The notes below the pieces were generated by a model, which did no database searches, was not told the origin of the DNA, and saw only the letters and a list, made by a program, of their open reading frames with translations. From CAUTUX01 sp963532875 (GTDB taxonomy: Bacteria > Bacillota > Clostridia > Christensenellales > CAG-917), in assembly GCA_963532875.1 (NCBI GenBank), contig CAUSLO010000021.1:1-20991 (forward strand): DNA of 20,991 bases, read 5' to 3'. A program made the translations under genes and the position numbers. Shown here one piece after another: positions 1-7,361 of the stretch (its first letter is position 1; each line of letters opens with the position of its first letter).

Positions 1-52
1 ATTATTTGGGGCGTTTTTTATGAATTGTATAGTTGTTTGAGTTGGGAACTCT

Positions 53-535
53 TTATTTTAATAGAGATGCAACTTCCTTATCCCCATCTCTTACAAACAT
101 TACATTCTTCCAATTAATTTTAATCTTAAATTCTTTTGATTTTTTACTAAACGTCAGTTTTGTCTTTCTCTGTAAAGTTATAGTTGTCTCAGAACTTTTT
201 AATTTTAAGAAGTTTTTAGTTCCTAATTCATTGCTTCCGAATGTATACTTTAAAAGCGATTTGTCCCCATCCTTGAAAATATCTGAATAATTTAATCCTA
301 TCTCTCGACCTTCTGGATATTGATTGTTATATAACTCTTGTACTTTTAAATCATCAAATTTTGGATAAAATACTTTATTTTTCGCATCGTATTCGCCAAG
401 TCCATTTTTTACTACTAAATTTGGTTTTGTAGCAATGACTGCGGTTGCAATAACTAAAGGTAAAGTAATAAGTAATAAAAATGAAATTATGCTTGTCATA
501 ATAACTTGATAAAGTTTTTTCGGAACAATTCTCAT
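53..535 (-). CDS. Hypothetical membrane-anchored protein
   Basis: This 160-residue protein is not recognised. Residues 1-9 are short and basic, residues 10-36 form one strong hydrophobic segment, and the rest is hydrophilic and lysine-rich, with alternating charged and hydrophobic residues suggesting beta strands. A single-pass protein or uncleaved signal anchor with an extracytoplasmic domain is the simplest reading. No lipobox cysteine follows the hydrophobic segment. The ATG at 535 is preceded by AAAGGGAG at 5 nt spacing, which supports this start. It lies 310 bp downstream of fakA and is probably transcribed separately. The function is unknown; the existence of the gene is fairly secure. 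Confidence 0.7.
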   Translation of the reverse strand: MRIVPKKLYQVIMTSIISFLLLITLPLVIATAVIATKPNLVVKNGLGEYDAKNKVFYPKFDDLKVQELYNNQYPEGREIGLNYSDIFKDGDKSLLKYTFGSNELGTKNFLKLKSSETTITLQRKTKLTFSKKSKEFKIKINWKNVMFVRDGDKEVASLLK

Positions 536-845
536 ACTAACTCCCTTTAATTTGAAATTTAATAGACATTATTCTCAGACAGTATTTGATTGTTTTGTCG
601 TTTTTGCTTAAGTACATGCCACTTATAACTAATTTGAACGACCTTCTTAACTAAATTTTACCATTTTTAAATATATAAATTTTTGAAATGTCCTAAAAGT
701 TCATTAAATCGTACTGTGTAACTGACCCCTCTATTTTGCTTTGAATGCCTTAATTTTTTAGCAGCCTTCCCATTAAAGTGCTAATGCACCAAAAATAAAT
801 TGTTGGTTGTATGGGGATTTTTTGACTTTTGAGAGAGATTTATGA
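536..845. other. Intergenic stretch, no gene seen
   Basis: These 310 bp between fakA and the 160-residue membrane protein are AT-rich and hold no supported gene. Downstream of fakA on the minus strand there is a weak hairpin (GTGC-ATTA-GCAC, about 787-798) without a proper U-run, so I do not call a terminator. I could not pick a convincing promoter for the downstream gene. Confidence 0.5.
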
Positions 846-2483
846 TTATTCGACGCTGATTATGTAGTGGTAATGATTTTGACCACCGCTTAAAACTGAA
901 ACTTCGATGTCGTCAAATTCTTGAGTTAATTTGGTCGAAAGTTCCTCGCCTTCGCTTCTTGACATCTCTTTGCCGAAGTAGATTGAGATTACAGAATGAT
1001 CGTCGAATATTTTCTTGATACTTTGAAACGCAACTTCATTTACATCATCACCTCTAGCGAGTAAGGTTTTACCCGAGACTGCTATGTAGTCGCCTATTTT
1101 TACGCTCATGTGGTTCATGCGGACGTCTCTAACCGCTTTTGTTATTTCAATAGTTTTCATTCCATCAAAAGATGCTGTCATGTTTTTCTCGTTTTCTGTT
1201 GGGGTACTTTCTTCGTTATAGGCGAGCATTGCTGAGATACCTTCTGTAGGCGTTGTTGTTGGGATTACGATTACATTTGATTTGACTAAGTCTTTTGCTT
1301 GGTTTGCTGCCAAAATTACATTTCCATTATTAGGTAATATATATACGTTTTTAGCATTAACTTTTTTAATTCCGTCTAGCATTGAATTAACACTTGGATT
1401 AAATGTTTGACCGCCAGAAATTGTATGGGTAACTCCAAGTTCTTTGAAAATGTTTTCAAATCCATCGCCTGGGCAAATGGCTATTATTGCATTCTCTTTT
1501 AGTTCTTTAGGTTCTTGTTCATATTTAGCAATAATTTTTCTATGTTGTTGCATCATGTTTTCAATTTTTAAATCGTCTAATTCGCCGAGTTCTAACGCTG
1601 CCTTTAATGCTTGATCTGGGTTGTTTGTGTGTACGTGAGTTTTAATTAATTCTGGGTTTGCAATTACTAAAACGCAATCTCCAATACTCATTAAGTATTC
1701 TTCGTAGCGTTGGATGTCGCTTGTTGTAACGTTGTTATTAAGATGAACGATAAAATATTCTGTACAGTACTGAAATGTTATATTTTCGTAGTCGTTTTCT
1801 AAAATATCTTCTTCTTTTGCTAGTTTACCAATTACATTTAATTTCTTCTCGCCCTCTTCATATCTTGTGTATTCTTTGCCAGATAAAGCGTATAACATCC
1901 CTTCAAAGATTATTATTAATCCCCTACCACCAGCGTCTACAACGCCCGCCTTAGCGAGAATTGGCAACATATCAGGTGTTTTATCTAAAACTATCTTTCC
2001 CTTCTCAATAACTGCTTCAAGGAATTCTTCACATGTGATACCACGCTTTTTAGCAATACTAACCGATGCTTCAGCCATTCCCTTGATAACTGTTAAAATT
2101 GTCCCTTCTTTAGGTTTACGTGTAGCAGAATATGCAACTTCTGTTGCTTTTAATAATGCTTTTGAAAATACTTTTGGCGTAATGAAACTTTCCGTCTCAA
2201 ATTCAATTGAGAGACCTTTAATTATTTGCGAAAGAATAACTCCACTGTTTCCATGTGCTCCTCTTAATGCGGCGTTTGCAGAAACTGTTGCTACATCAGA
2301 TAATCTATCGCTAGTCTTTAATACTTCTTTACTTGCAGATACAATTGTGAAGAACATATTTGTACCAGTATCGCCATCTGGAATGGGAAAAACGTTTAAA
2401 GAGTCAACATAATCACGATTAGCCTCAAGTGCTTTCGCAGCCCCTTCGATCATCAACTTAAATTTTTTTCCATCTATGTTCAT
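846..2483 (-). CDS. fakA: Fatty acid kinase catalytic subunit FakA (DAK2/YloV family)
   Basis: FakA phosphorylates fatty acids bound to FakB (DegV-family) proteins, feeding exogenous fatty acids into phospholipid synthesis in the cytoplasm. The N-terminal DhaL/DAK2 domain (about residues 1-205) has the metal and ATP motif PDGDTGTN at 35-42, then HGNSGV and AGVVDAGGRG. A middle domain and a C-terminal DegV-like domain (about 330-545, ending in GGQNHYHY) complete the usual YloV layout. The length of 545 residues is normal for the family. The ATG at 2483 follows GGTGAGAA, a modest ribosome binding site. No fakB is in the window. The gene seems to be transcribed alone from a promoter in the 127-bp gap upstream. 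Confidence 0.93.
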   Translation of the reverse strand: MNIDGKKFKLMIEGAAKALEANRDYVDSLNVFPIPDGDTGTNMFFTIVSASKEVLKTSDRLSDVATVSANAALRGAHGNSGVILSQIIKGLSIEFETESFITPKVFSKALLKATEVAYSATRKPKEGTILTVIKGMAEASVSIAKKRGITCEEFLEAVIEKGKIVLDKTPDMLPILAKAGVVDAGGRGLIIIFEGMLYALSGKEYTRYEEGEKKLNVIGKLAKEEDILENDYENITFQYCTEYFIVHLNNNVTTSDIQRYEEYLMSIGDCVLVIANPELIKTHVHTNNPDQALKAALELGELDDLKIENMMQQHRKIIAKYEQEPKELKENAIIAICPGDGFENIFKELGVTHTISGGQTFNPSVNSMLDGIKKVNAKNVYILPNNGNVILAANQAKDLVKSNVIVIPTTTPTEGISAMLAYNEESTPTENEKNMTASFDGMKTIEITKAVRDVRMNHMSVKIGDYIAVSGKTLLARGDDVNEVAFQSIKKIFDDHSVISIYFGKEMSRSEGEELSTKLTQEFDDIEVSVLSGGQNHYHYIISVE

Positions 2484-2512
2484 TTCTCACCAAAATCAAC
2501 TAATATTTATGT

Positions 2513-2541
2513 ATTTTAACATATATATAAATTTCTTATAA
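2513..2541 (-). promoter_or_regulatory. Probable sigma-A promoter for fakA
   Basis: On the minus strand TTATAA (2536-2541) is separated by 17 bp from TAAAAT (2513-2518), and a TG one base upstream gives an extended -10. It would produce a leader of about 23 nt before fakA. The -35 is poor and the region is AT-rich, so this is a moderate call. Confidence 0.45.
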
Positions 2542-2603
2542 ATTATATTACTTTATTCACAAATGCTTAATTTTCCTCTTGTTATTTATTTGTTTTGATT
2601 TTT

Positions 2604-2623
2604 AGATATTCTAATCCGATAGA
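2604..2623 (+). repeat. Dispersed repeat copy A (core AGATATTCTAATCCG)
   Basis: This copy reads AGATATTCTAATCCGATAGA on the plus strand, opposite in orientation to the other two. It shares 20 identical bases with copy C (15151-15170) and 15 with copy B (9797-9812). It overlaps the last codons of the exonuclease gene and supplies its TAG stop. Confidence 0.7.
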
Positions 2624-3504
2624 TTGGCTATTCTCTTATATAGCCAACTTCTGCTAAAATATGTAACTTTTTTGTTTTTGTTTTCTTTTGTCTGTAGCAT
2701 TTGATACCTTTTTGAGTCTTTCCCCCACATTATGAAATATTTAACTTTTGAAATGTCATGACACAATCTATATCCGTTAGTATATGCATACTCCAAAAAT
2801 TTCTTGTAGTTATCTACTGATAGTCTAAAATCCTCTGCAATCTCTATATTTTTGTTTTTAGGATTATTGTTGTATTTACGCTTAAGTTCTTTCAAAAATT
2901 TAACCACCTCGCTATTTCTTTCTACTTTGGTTCTATAGTTATCATATGTTGCAACTGTAAATGAATGTGTCTTTAAATATTCTCCTAGGGATACCTCATT
3001 TGTCTTAACAAGTGCCTTTAATACTTCCATTGATATTTTTGCATCATCGCTACTTTTGTGGAATGTTATATCATTTACGCAAATGTTTAGATCTTTTGCT
3101 ATTTCCTCTAATGCTATTTTCTTATTAGGGTTATCTGCCTTATACATCAATTGTGTATCGTATACTTTTATATCATATGGGATTAAGCTATATCTTTCAC
3201 AAGCTATGACTAAAAAATTAACATCACACGATGCTGAATGTGCGAATAGGCGTCTGTTTGTTAATAGGTCGTTTATTTTTTGATAATAAAAATCAAACGT
3301 GTTGCTAGATTTAAATTCTTCTTCTGTATATGCAAGGTTAATTCTTGGCTCTCCGTCTTTGTTTGAAAGTCTAAAGCGTCTATTAGGATTAATAACTATA
3401 TCTTCGTTTTTGAGAATATTAAAATTGTCATCAAATATTACATATCCAAATGAACAAATGTCCATACCGTTACAACATTCGATATCAAATAAAATATTCT
3501 CCAA
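2611..3504 (-). CDS. DEDDh 3'-5' exonuclease (RNase T / DnaQ-like fold)
   Basis: This is a 297-residue protein with an N-terminal DEDDh exonuclease domain (about 1-165). The first motif is FDIE with D7 and E9, the second aspartate is D94 in SASCDVNFL, and the third motif has H149 and D154 in FHKSSDD. All five catalytic positions appear intact, so it should hydrolyse DNA or RNA 3' ends with two metal ions; the substrate cannot be told. The region after about 170 is lysine- and asparagine-rich and not recognised. The start is TTG at 3504, supported by AGAGAGGG just upstream. It lies 9 nt after the PLC-like gene, so it is probably co-transcribed. Its last codons are part of a dispersed repeat, so the extreme C-terminus may have been altered by that repeat. 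Confidence 0.82.
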   Translation of the reverse strand: MENILFDIECCNGMDICSFGYVIFDDNFNILKNEDIVINPNRRFRLSNKDGEPRINLAYTEEEFKSSNTFDFYYQKINDLLTNRRLFAHSASCDVNFLVIACERYSLIPYDIKVYDTQLMYKADNPNKKIALEEIAKDLNICVNDITFHKSSDDAKISMEVLKALVKTNEVSLGEYLKTHSFTVATYDNYRTKVERNSEVVKFLKELKRKYNNNPKNKNIEIAEDFRLSVDNYKKFLEYAYTNGYRLCHDISKVKYFIMWGKDSKRYQMLQTKENKNKKVTYFSRSWLYKRIANLSD

Positions 3505-3513
3505 TTTCCCTCT

Positions 3514-4668
3514 CTACAGTTGTTTAATCATATTTGTATTATATTCAATCAACTTTTGATTAATTTTGTTGTTAAAGTCTTTGTATTGTGAAGTTACGAA
3601 ATCGCACTTTACTATTGGCATATACTTTAACCACTCATTGAAATTTTTGTTCTCTATAATTTTTGTATTATTGGTTTTTGCCATGTTGTATAAAGACCAC
3701 TTAAATATTGATGAGATCGGATCTTTAACTGAAAACGATAATTGTGTTTGATTAATTCTAAGTTTGTTTGTTATTTGCTGGTTTTTAATTCGTTCCATGT
3801 TCTTGTCGATTTCGTTTGCGATTTTCTGACTATTTCCTCTTGAGTGCCATACGTGGTCTGTGTTTGCATCAATGTCGAAATACTTATCTGCATATTTGTC
3901 ATTGTTAGTGACATACTTTAACCCTAACTTACTTTCTCTTCTATCCATCAATATTACGCCTGCTTTAGTGCCGTTTTCAGTTACTTGATTATATCTAAGT
4001 GTACCTATTCTTTCGCCTGATTTGTTTTCTTCGTTGAAGATGTTTGCTTGGTTATATTGAACATAGTCATATATGTTTTTACCTTTATATCTAATTGTTT
4101 CAAGGTAGTTGTGAAAGTCGCCAAGTGAAGAGTTCCCGAAATATAACGGATGAAATAATGTGATAACAAACTCCCCTGGGTTCTCATCTAAAGCTTTTAG
4201 GATATCCAAGATGTATTCTGATAACTTGCCAGTTAGTTTTGCATGCGTGCCATACCATTCACCTTTATAATATGTGTACTTGATGTGGAATACTCTAACG
4301 CCTTGCATGAACTGGTTGTATAAATCTGATTGCTGGGTGACGGCAAATCTATATTGGAAACCTTTTGTTGCGTTTGCTGTTTTCCCAATGACTGTATTAT
4401 TTTCTGCTTCGTCCATCGGTGCGTTATATTTCATGTTATATGTATTTGAGTCATGGGCTGCGAGTAACGCTAAGTCGACAATACGTGGGTTCTTCTCTTT
4501 TATGCCTTCAATTGATGAAAGTACTCTTCCGTATTTATGATTATATTTAATTGGTTTTGTTGGCAATTTATGTTGATGCATCAGAGCTGTGAAAAAGATG
4601 AAAAGGATTATAAATGCAATTATTAAACCTTCTAATACTTTATATTTTTTTAATGATTTGGTATCCAC
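3514..4668 (-). CDS. Membrane-anchored PLC-like phosphodiesterase (PI-PLC X-type fold)
   Basis: This 384-residue protein has a transmembrane anchor at about 11-30 and a large, probably extracytoplasmic domain. AAHDSNTY around H72 matches the first catalytic histidine block of PI-PLC X domains (usually THDS), and GVRVFHIKY followed by WYGTHA (H142) matches the second block (usually GIRxFDIR...HG). Thus both histidines are present, while the usual D and R of the FDIR motif are H and K. It may cleave a glycerophosphodiester such as a phosphoinositide or lipoteichoic-type polymer, but the substrate is unknown. The start is GTG at 4668, overlapping the trpB stop by one base (TAGTG), with AGGAG 9 nt upstream. 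It may be expressed from the Trp T-box transcript. Confidence 0.75.
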   Translation of the reverse strand: MDTKSLKKYKVLEGLIIAFIILFIFFTALMHQHKLPTKPIKYNHKYGRVLSSIEGIKEKNPRIVDLALLAAHDSNTYNMKYNAPMDEAENNTVIGKTANATKGFQYRFAVTQQSDLYNQFMQGVRVFHIKYTYYKGEWYGTHAKLTGKLSEYILDILKALDENPGEFVITLFHPLYFGNSSLGDFHNYLETIRYKGKNIYDYVQYNQANIFNEENKSGERIGTLRYNQVTENGTKAGVILMDRRESKLGLKYVTNNDKYADKYFDIDANTDHVWHSRGNSQKIANEIDKNMERIKNQQITNKLRINQTQLSFSVKDPISSIFKWSLYNMAKTNNTKIIENKNFNEWLKYMPIVKCDFVTSQYKDFNNKINQKLIEYNTNMIKQL

Positions 4669-6026
4669 TACTTAATTCTCCTAATGCTTTTTGAAATATC
4701 TTCATCACTTACTGAACTATCAGAAAGTTGATTCTTGAGACTCTTCTCATATGACATCATGTCAAAATATCCAGTTCCAGTTAATCCAAATAGGATTGTT
4801 TTTGCCTCTCCACTTTCTTTGCACTTTATTGCTTCGTTAACTGCAACCTTAATTGCATGTGCAGATTCTGGGGCCGGCAATATTCCTTCAACCCTTGCAA
4901 ACTTGATGGCGGCATTAAATACTTCAGTTTGTGATACTGTTCTCGCTTCGTCTAATAACTTTTGATTGTATAGGTTTGATAAAATAGGACTCATTCCATG
5001 ATATCTTAATCCACCCGCATGACTTGCCATTGGCATGAATTCACTGCCCAAAGTGTACATTTTTGCCTTTGGAGCAACGTGTCCAGTATCGCAATAGTCA
5101 TATGTATATACCCCTTTCGTCATTGTTGGGCATCCTTTTGGCTCTACAGCGATAAAATATGGGTTTTTTTTACCTTCTATTTTGTCTTTCATAAATGGGG
5201 CAATTAAGCCTCCTAAGTTACTTCCGCCACCAGCACATCCGATTATTATATCTGGATACTCGTCATATACTTCTAATGCTTTCTTGCTTTCGATACCTAT
5301 AACGCTTTGGTGTAACATAACTTGATTAAGCACACTCCCTAGCGAATATTTGTATTTTCCATTTGAGTTACTTGCAACTTCAACTGCTTCAGATATTGCA
5401 GTTCCTAGGCTTCCTGATTTGTTGTGATCATCCTTTAGGATTTCCTTACCAACTTTTGTTGTATCTGATGGTGATGGTATAACCTTTGTTCCATATACTT
5501 CCATGAGTGTTCTTCGTTGTGGTTTTAGATCATATGAACTCCTAACCATATATACAGTTAAGTCTAATCCAAAATGTGAGCATGCCATTGCAAGTGCCGT
5601 TCCCCACTGTCCTGCTCCTGTTTCTGTTGTTAAGCCTAATAGCCCATCTTGCTTTGCATAATATGCTTGTGGAACTGCACTATTTAATTTATGACTTCCT
5701 GACGTATTGTTGCCTTCAAATTTGTAGTATATCTTTGCTGGGGTATCTAAATACTTTTCTAGACAATATGCACGAATCAAAGGTGAAGGACGATACATCT
5801 TAAAAAAGTTTAATATCTCTTCTGGGATTTCAATCTCAATATCTTTGTCGTTTAATTCTTGTCTTGCTGCTTCCTTTGTGAAGATCTGACTGAGTTCTTC
5901 AAAAGTTATTTTTGAATTCGTTTTTGAATTTATTAGTGGTTCATAGTTTTTTAGTATAGGAACTAAATTTAACCATGATTTAGGTAAATCCTTTTCACTT
6001 AAATATATCTTGTATGGTACTTGCAT
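4668..6026 (-). CDS. trpB: Tryptophan synthase beta chain, stand-alone TrpB2 type
   Basis: The enzyme is PLP-dependent and condenses indole (or an indole donor) with L-serine to give tryptophan. The start chosen is ATG at 6026, after a strong GGAGGG; an upstream in-frame ATG at 6092 lies inside the T-box antiterminator and is rejected. From this start the protein has 452 residues, typical for TrpB2 (COG1350) and longer than TrpB1. YRPSPL (78-83), the PLP lysine K113 in GSHKLN, E135 in TTETGAGQWG and the phosphate-binding CAGGGSN near 250 are all visible. No trpA or other trp gene is nearby, which fits indole salvage or a distant TrpA partner. Expression is controlled by the T-box leader directly upstream. 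The PLC-like gene overlaps its stop codon. Confidence 0.92.
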   Translation of the reverse strand: MQVPYKIYLSEKDLPKSWLNLVPILKNYEPLINSKTNSKITFEELSQIFTKEAARQELNDKDIEIEIPEEILNFFKMYRPSPLIRAYCLEKYLDTPAKIYYKFEGNNTSGSHKLNSAVPQAYYAKQDGLLGLTTETGAGQWGTALAMACSHFGLDLTVYMVRSSYDLKPQRRTLMEVYGTKVIPSPSDTTKVGKEILKDDHNKSGSLGTAISEAVEVASNSNGKYKYSLGSVLNQVMLHQSVIGIESKKALEVYDEYPDIIIGCAGGGSNLGGLIAPFMKDKIEGKKNPYFIAVEPKGCPTMTKGVYTYDYCDTGHVAPKAKMYTLGSEFMPMASHAGGLRYHGMSPILSNLYNQKLLDEARTVSQTEVFNAAIKFARVEGILPAPESAHAIKVAVNEAIKCKESGEAKTILFGLTGTGYFDMMSYEKSLKNQLSDSSVSDEDISKSIRRIK

Positions 6027-6039
6027 TTTCCCTCCAAAT

Positions 6040-6065
6040 AAAAAAACCGTGCTGTTCTTGCACGG
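6040..6065 (-). terminator. T-box attenuator terminator hairpin before trpB
   Basis: On the minus strand CCGTGC (6060-6065) pairs with GCACGG (6047-6052) around a 7-nt loop and is followed by seven T residues (6040-6046). This is an intrinsic terminator 14 nt before the trpB start codon. Its 5' arm overlaps the CCG used by the antiterminator helix, so the two structures exclude each other. Confidence 0.88.
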
Positions 6066-6283
6066 ACAAATTTCTTTGTGTTGCCACCGCACTTCATTTA
6101 CATATCGCTATGTAAACCTCAATGACTTGTATAAGTCTACTCTTTACGCAAGTTTACGTCCATGGCTACTATTATTTCACCACAGCCCTCAGAGCCCCAT
6201 ATTATCTGCTACAGTTTCAATTGGCATTCCACCATCGCCAACTCTCTATTTGTCTTTTAGCAGTTTTCTTCTCGTCAACGGTT
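6040..6283 (-). promoter_or_regulatory. Tryptophan T-box leader (riboswitch)
   Basis: The leader reads uncharged tRNA-Trp and lets transcription continue into trpB when tryptophan is scarce. Stem I is visible: CTGCTA (6258-6263) pairs with TAGCAG (6206-6211), an AGAGAG motif lies at 6242-6247, and the apical hairpin TTGGC/GCCAA (6221-6241) holds GATGGTGGAAT. The specifier loop after TAGCAG reads ATAATATGGGG, with the codon TGG at 6197-6199. The antiterminator has CGG (6087-6089) pairing with CCG (6063-6065) and ACAAA with TTTGT, with the bulge TGGCAAC at 6080-6086. TGGC is complementary to GCCA, the acceptor end of a tRNA-Trp with discriminator G. Specifier, bulge and downstream gene all agree on tryptophan. 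The transcription start is inferred from the promoter. Confidence 0.9.
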
Positions 6284-6289
6284 TTTTTT

Positions 6290-6318
6290 ATAGTATCAAA
6301 TAGTGTCAATTTTCGCAA
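6290..6318 (-). promoter_or_regulatory. Promoter of the T-box/trpB transcript
   Basis: On the minus strand TTGCGA (6313-6318) and TACTAT (6290-6295) are 17 bp apart. Transcription would start near 6283, just before stem I of the T-box. The -35 box is 1 bp from the -35 box of the opposing SRP RNA promoter. Confidence 0.6.
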
Positions 6319-6319
6319 C

Positions 6320-6348
6320 TTGCTAGTTGGGCTTAAAACTGTTATACT
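6320..6348 (+). promoter_or_regulatory. Promoter of the SRP RNA gene
   Basis: TTGCTA (6320-6325) and TATACT (6343-6348) are 17 bp apart on the plus strand. The start of transcription falls near 6355-6356, exactly where the SRP RNA 5' helix begins. The match to a strong sigma-A promoter is good. Confidence 0.7.
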
Positions 6349-6355
6349 CTTTTTT

Positions 6356-6628
6356 GCTGTGCTAGATGGGGAGCTAGTAGTGCCCTGTAAGCTACAACCT
6401 ACTATAGTAGCATTGAACGCCAGCCGAGGTTTATTATACAGTTGGTTGCGTATAATAAGGGATGTTGATAACAAGGCCCTATGCAATGTTGCACTGTGAA
6501 CCGTGTCAGGACCTGACCGTAGCAGCACTAAGCAGTTGTTAATGTGTGCCATAGAAAATCTTTGTTGGAGTTACCTGTTGTATTAACACTTCGGTGTAGT
6601 AAATCAGAGTTGGTGCACAGTATTTTTT
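6356..6628 (+). ncRNA. ffs: Large (Bacillus-type) signal recognition particle RNA with terminator
   Basis: This RNA forms the SRP with Ffh and targets membrane and secreted proteins. The 5' part, GTGCTAGATGGGGAGC followed by GTGCCCTGTAA, closely resembles the Alu-type domain of B. subtilis scRNA. The S domain carries CCTATGCAATGTTGCA, then GTGAACCGTGTCAGGACC, a UGAC tetraloop (6514-6517) and AGCAGCACTAAG, the conserved helix 8 signature. The ends pair: CTGTGC (6357-6362) with GCACAG (6615-6620), followed by TATTTTTT, which acts as terminator. The length of about 265 nt fits the large SRP RNA of many Firmicutes. It is the only plus-strand gene accepted here and is convergent with the SGNH hydrolase gene, whose stop lies 5 nt beyond. 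One oddity is a C-C apposition next to the tetraloop. Confidence 0.93.
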
Positions 6629-6632
6629 AAAA

Positions 6633-7361
6633 CTATTTCAAACTTTCAAAAATTATATTTGCTAACTTGTTTGTCCCCTTTTTATTTATATGAACTTTGT
6701 CTGATGAATATAAACTTTTATCGTCTTTAAATTCGCTTCTTAGGTCTATTAAATCTATTCCTTCGCTCTCCGCAACTTCTCTTATTATTGGGGTTATATG
6801 CTTTAATAAGGTGTCATCTTTGATATAGAACATTTCCTTTTTAATCAACTTGTTTGCCTTTGGTGGAATTAAGATTTTAAACTTAACGTTTTTATTAACT
6901 TTGTTATATTCTTCAATTAAATTCTTGTATTCACTCATAAAACCACTTTGTATTTGTTTTATAGTTCTCCAACTATCATTTGTTCCAATCATCATTACAA
7001 CTACATCTGGCTTAAAATCAAGGCTCTGTTTGAATTCTTTGCTAAGTGAATATTTCATTGGTGAATCCATCAATGTTGCACCTGGTAACCCATAGTTATT
7101 AACTACATATCCATTACCTAATTTGTTTTGTAGTAATGTAGGATAATTGTTTTTCTTCCAATCGCTAACATTTGATCCATATGTGAGACTATCACCAATG
7201 CAAGCAATTTTAATTTGTCCAGCCTCTGCTTTCTTTAATTCTGGTCTAACTCCTAACAAACCAAATTTATATCCTGGGGCAATAATGATAACCATCACAA
7301 TAATTAGCGATATTAGCGTTAATGAAACTATATCAACAATTTTTCTTTTCTTGTCAGTCAT
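6633..7361 (-). CDS. Membrane-anchored SGNH/GDSL hydrolase
   Basis: This is a 242-residue esterase/lipase-type protein. A basic N-terminus and hydrophobic segment at about 9-29 anchor it, with the catalytic domain probably outside. The four SGNH blocks are in order: GDSLTYG with nucleophile S58, NYGLPG near 89-94, GTND with N128, and DKVH with D221 and H224. All catalytic residues are present. Such proteins deacetylate or de-esterify glycans, lipids or cell-wall polymers; the substrate cannot be inferred. The ATG at 7361 overlaps the tcdA stop by 8 nt (ATGACTGA), with GGGTGA upstream, so it is coupled to tcdA. The gene ends 5 nt from the terminator tract of the convergent SRP RNA gene. Confidence 0.85.
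   Translation of the reverse strand: MTDKKRKIVDIVSLTLISLIIVMVIIIAPGYKFGLLGVRPELKKAEAGQIKIACIGDSLTYGSNVSDWKKNNYPTLLQNKLGNGYVVNNYGLPGATLMDSPMKYSLSKEFKQSLDFKPDVVVMMIGTNDSWRTIKQIQSGFMSEYKNLIEEYNKVNKNVKFKILIPPKANKLIKKEMFYIKDDTLLKHITPIIREVAESEGIDLIDLRSEFKDDKSLYSSDKVHINKKGTNKLANIIFESLK

Noticed and set aside
31..58. Possible terminator hairpin (GAGTT/AACTC) at the left edge
   Set aside because: Only 5 bp; the T-rich tract follows on the plus strand, where no gene ends, and no U-run follows on the minus strand.
33..290. Open frame of 85 codons on the plus strand
   Set aside because: Antisense to the better-supported membrane protein gene, which has a good ribosome binding site.
1867..2412. Open frame of 181 codons on the plus strand
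   Set aside because: It is antisense to the DAK2 domain of fakA, which is strongly supported.
6027..6092. 22-codon N-terminal extension of trpB
   Set aside because: The extension translates the T-box antiterminator and terminator; the ATG at 6026 has a strong GGAGGG and matches TrpB2 length.
6122..6499. Open frame of 125 codons on the plus strand
   Set aside because: It crosses the T-box leader, both promoters and the SRP RNA; protein looks like random translation.
6217..6552. Open frame of 111 codons on the minus strand
   Set aside because: It runs antisense through the SRP RNA and into stem I of the T-box, both of which explain the sequence; no ribosome binding site.
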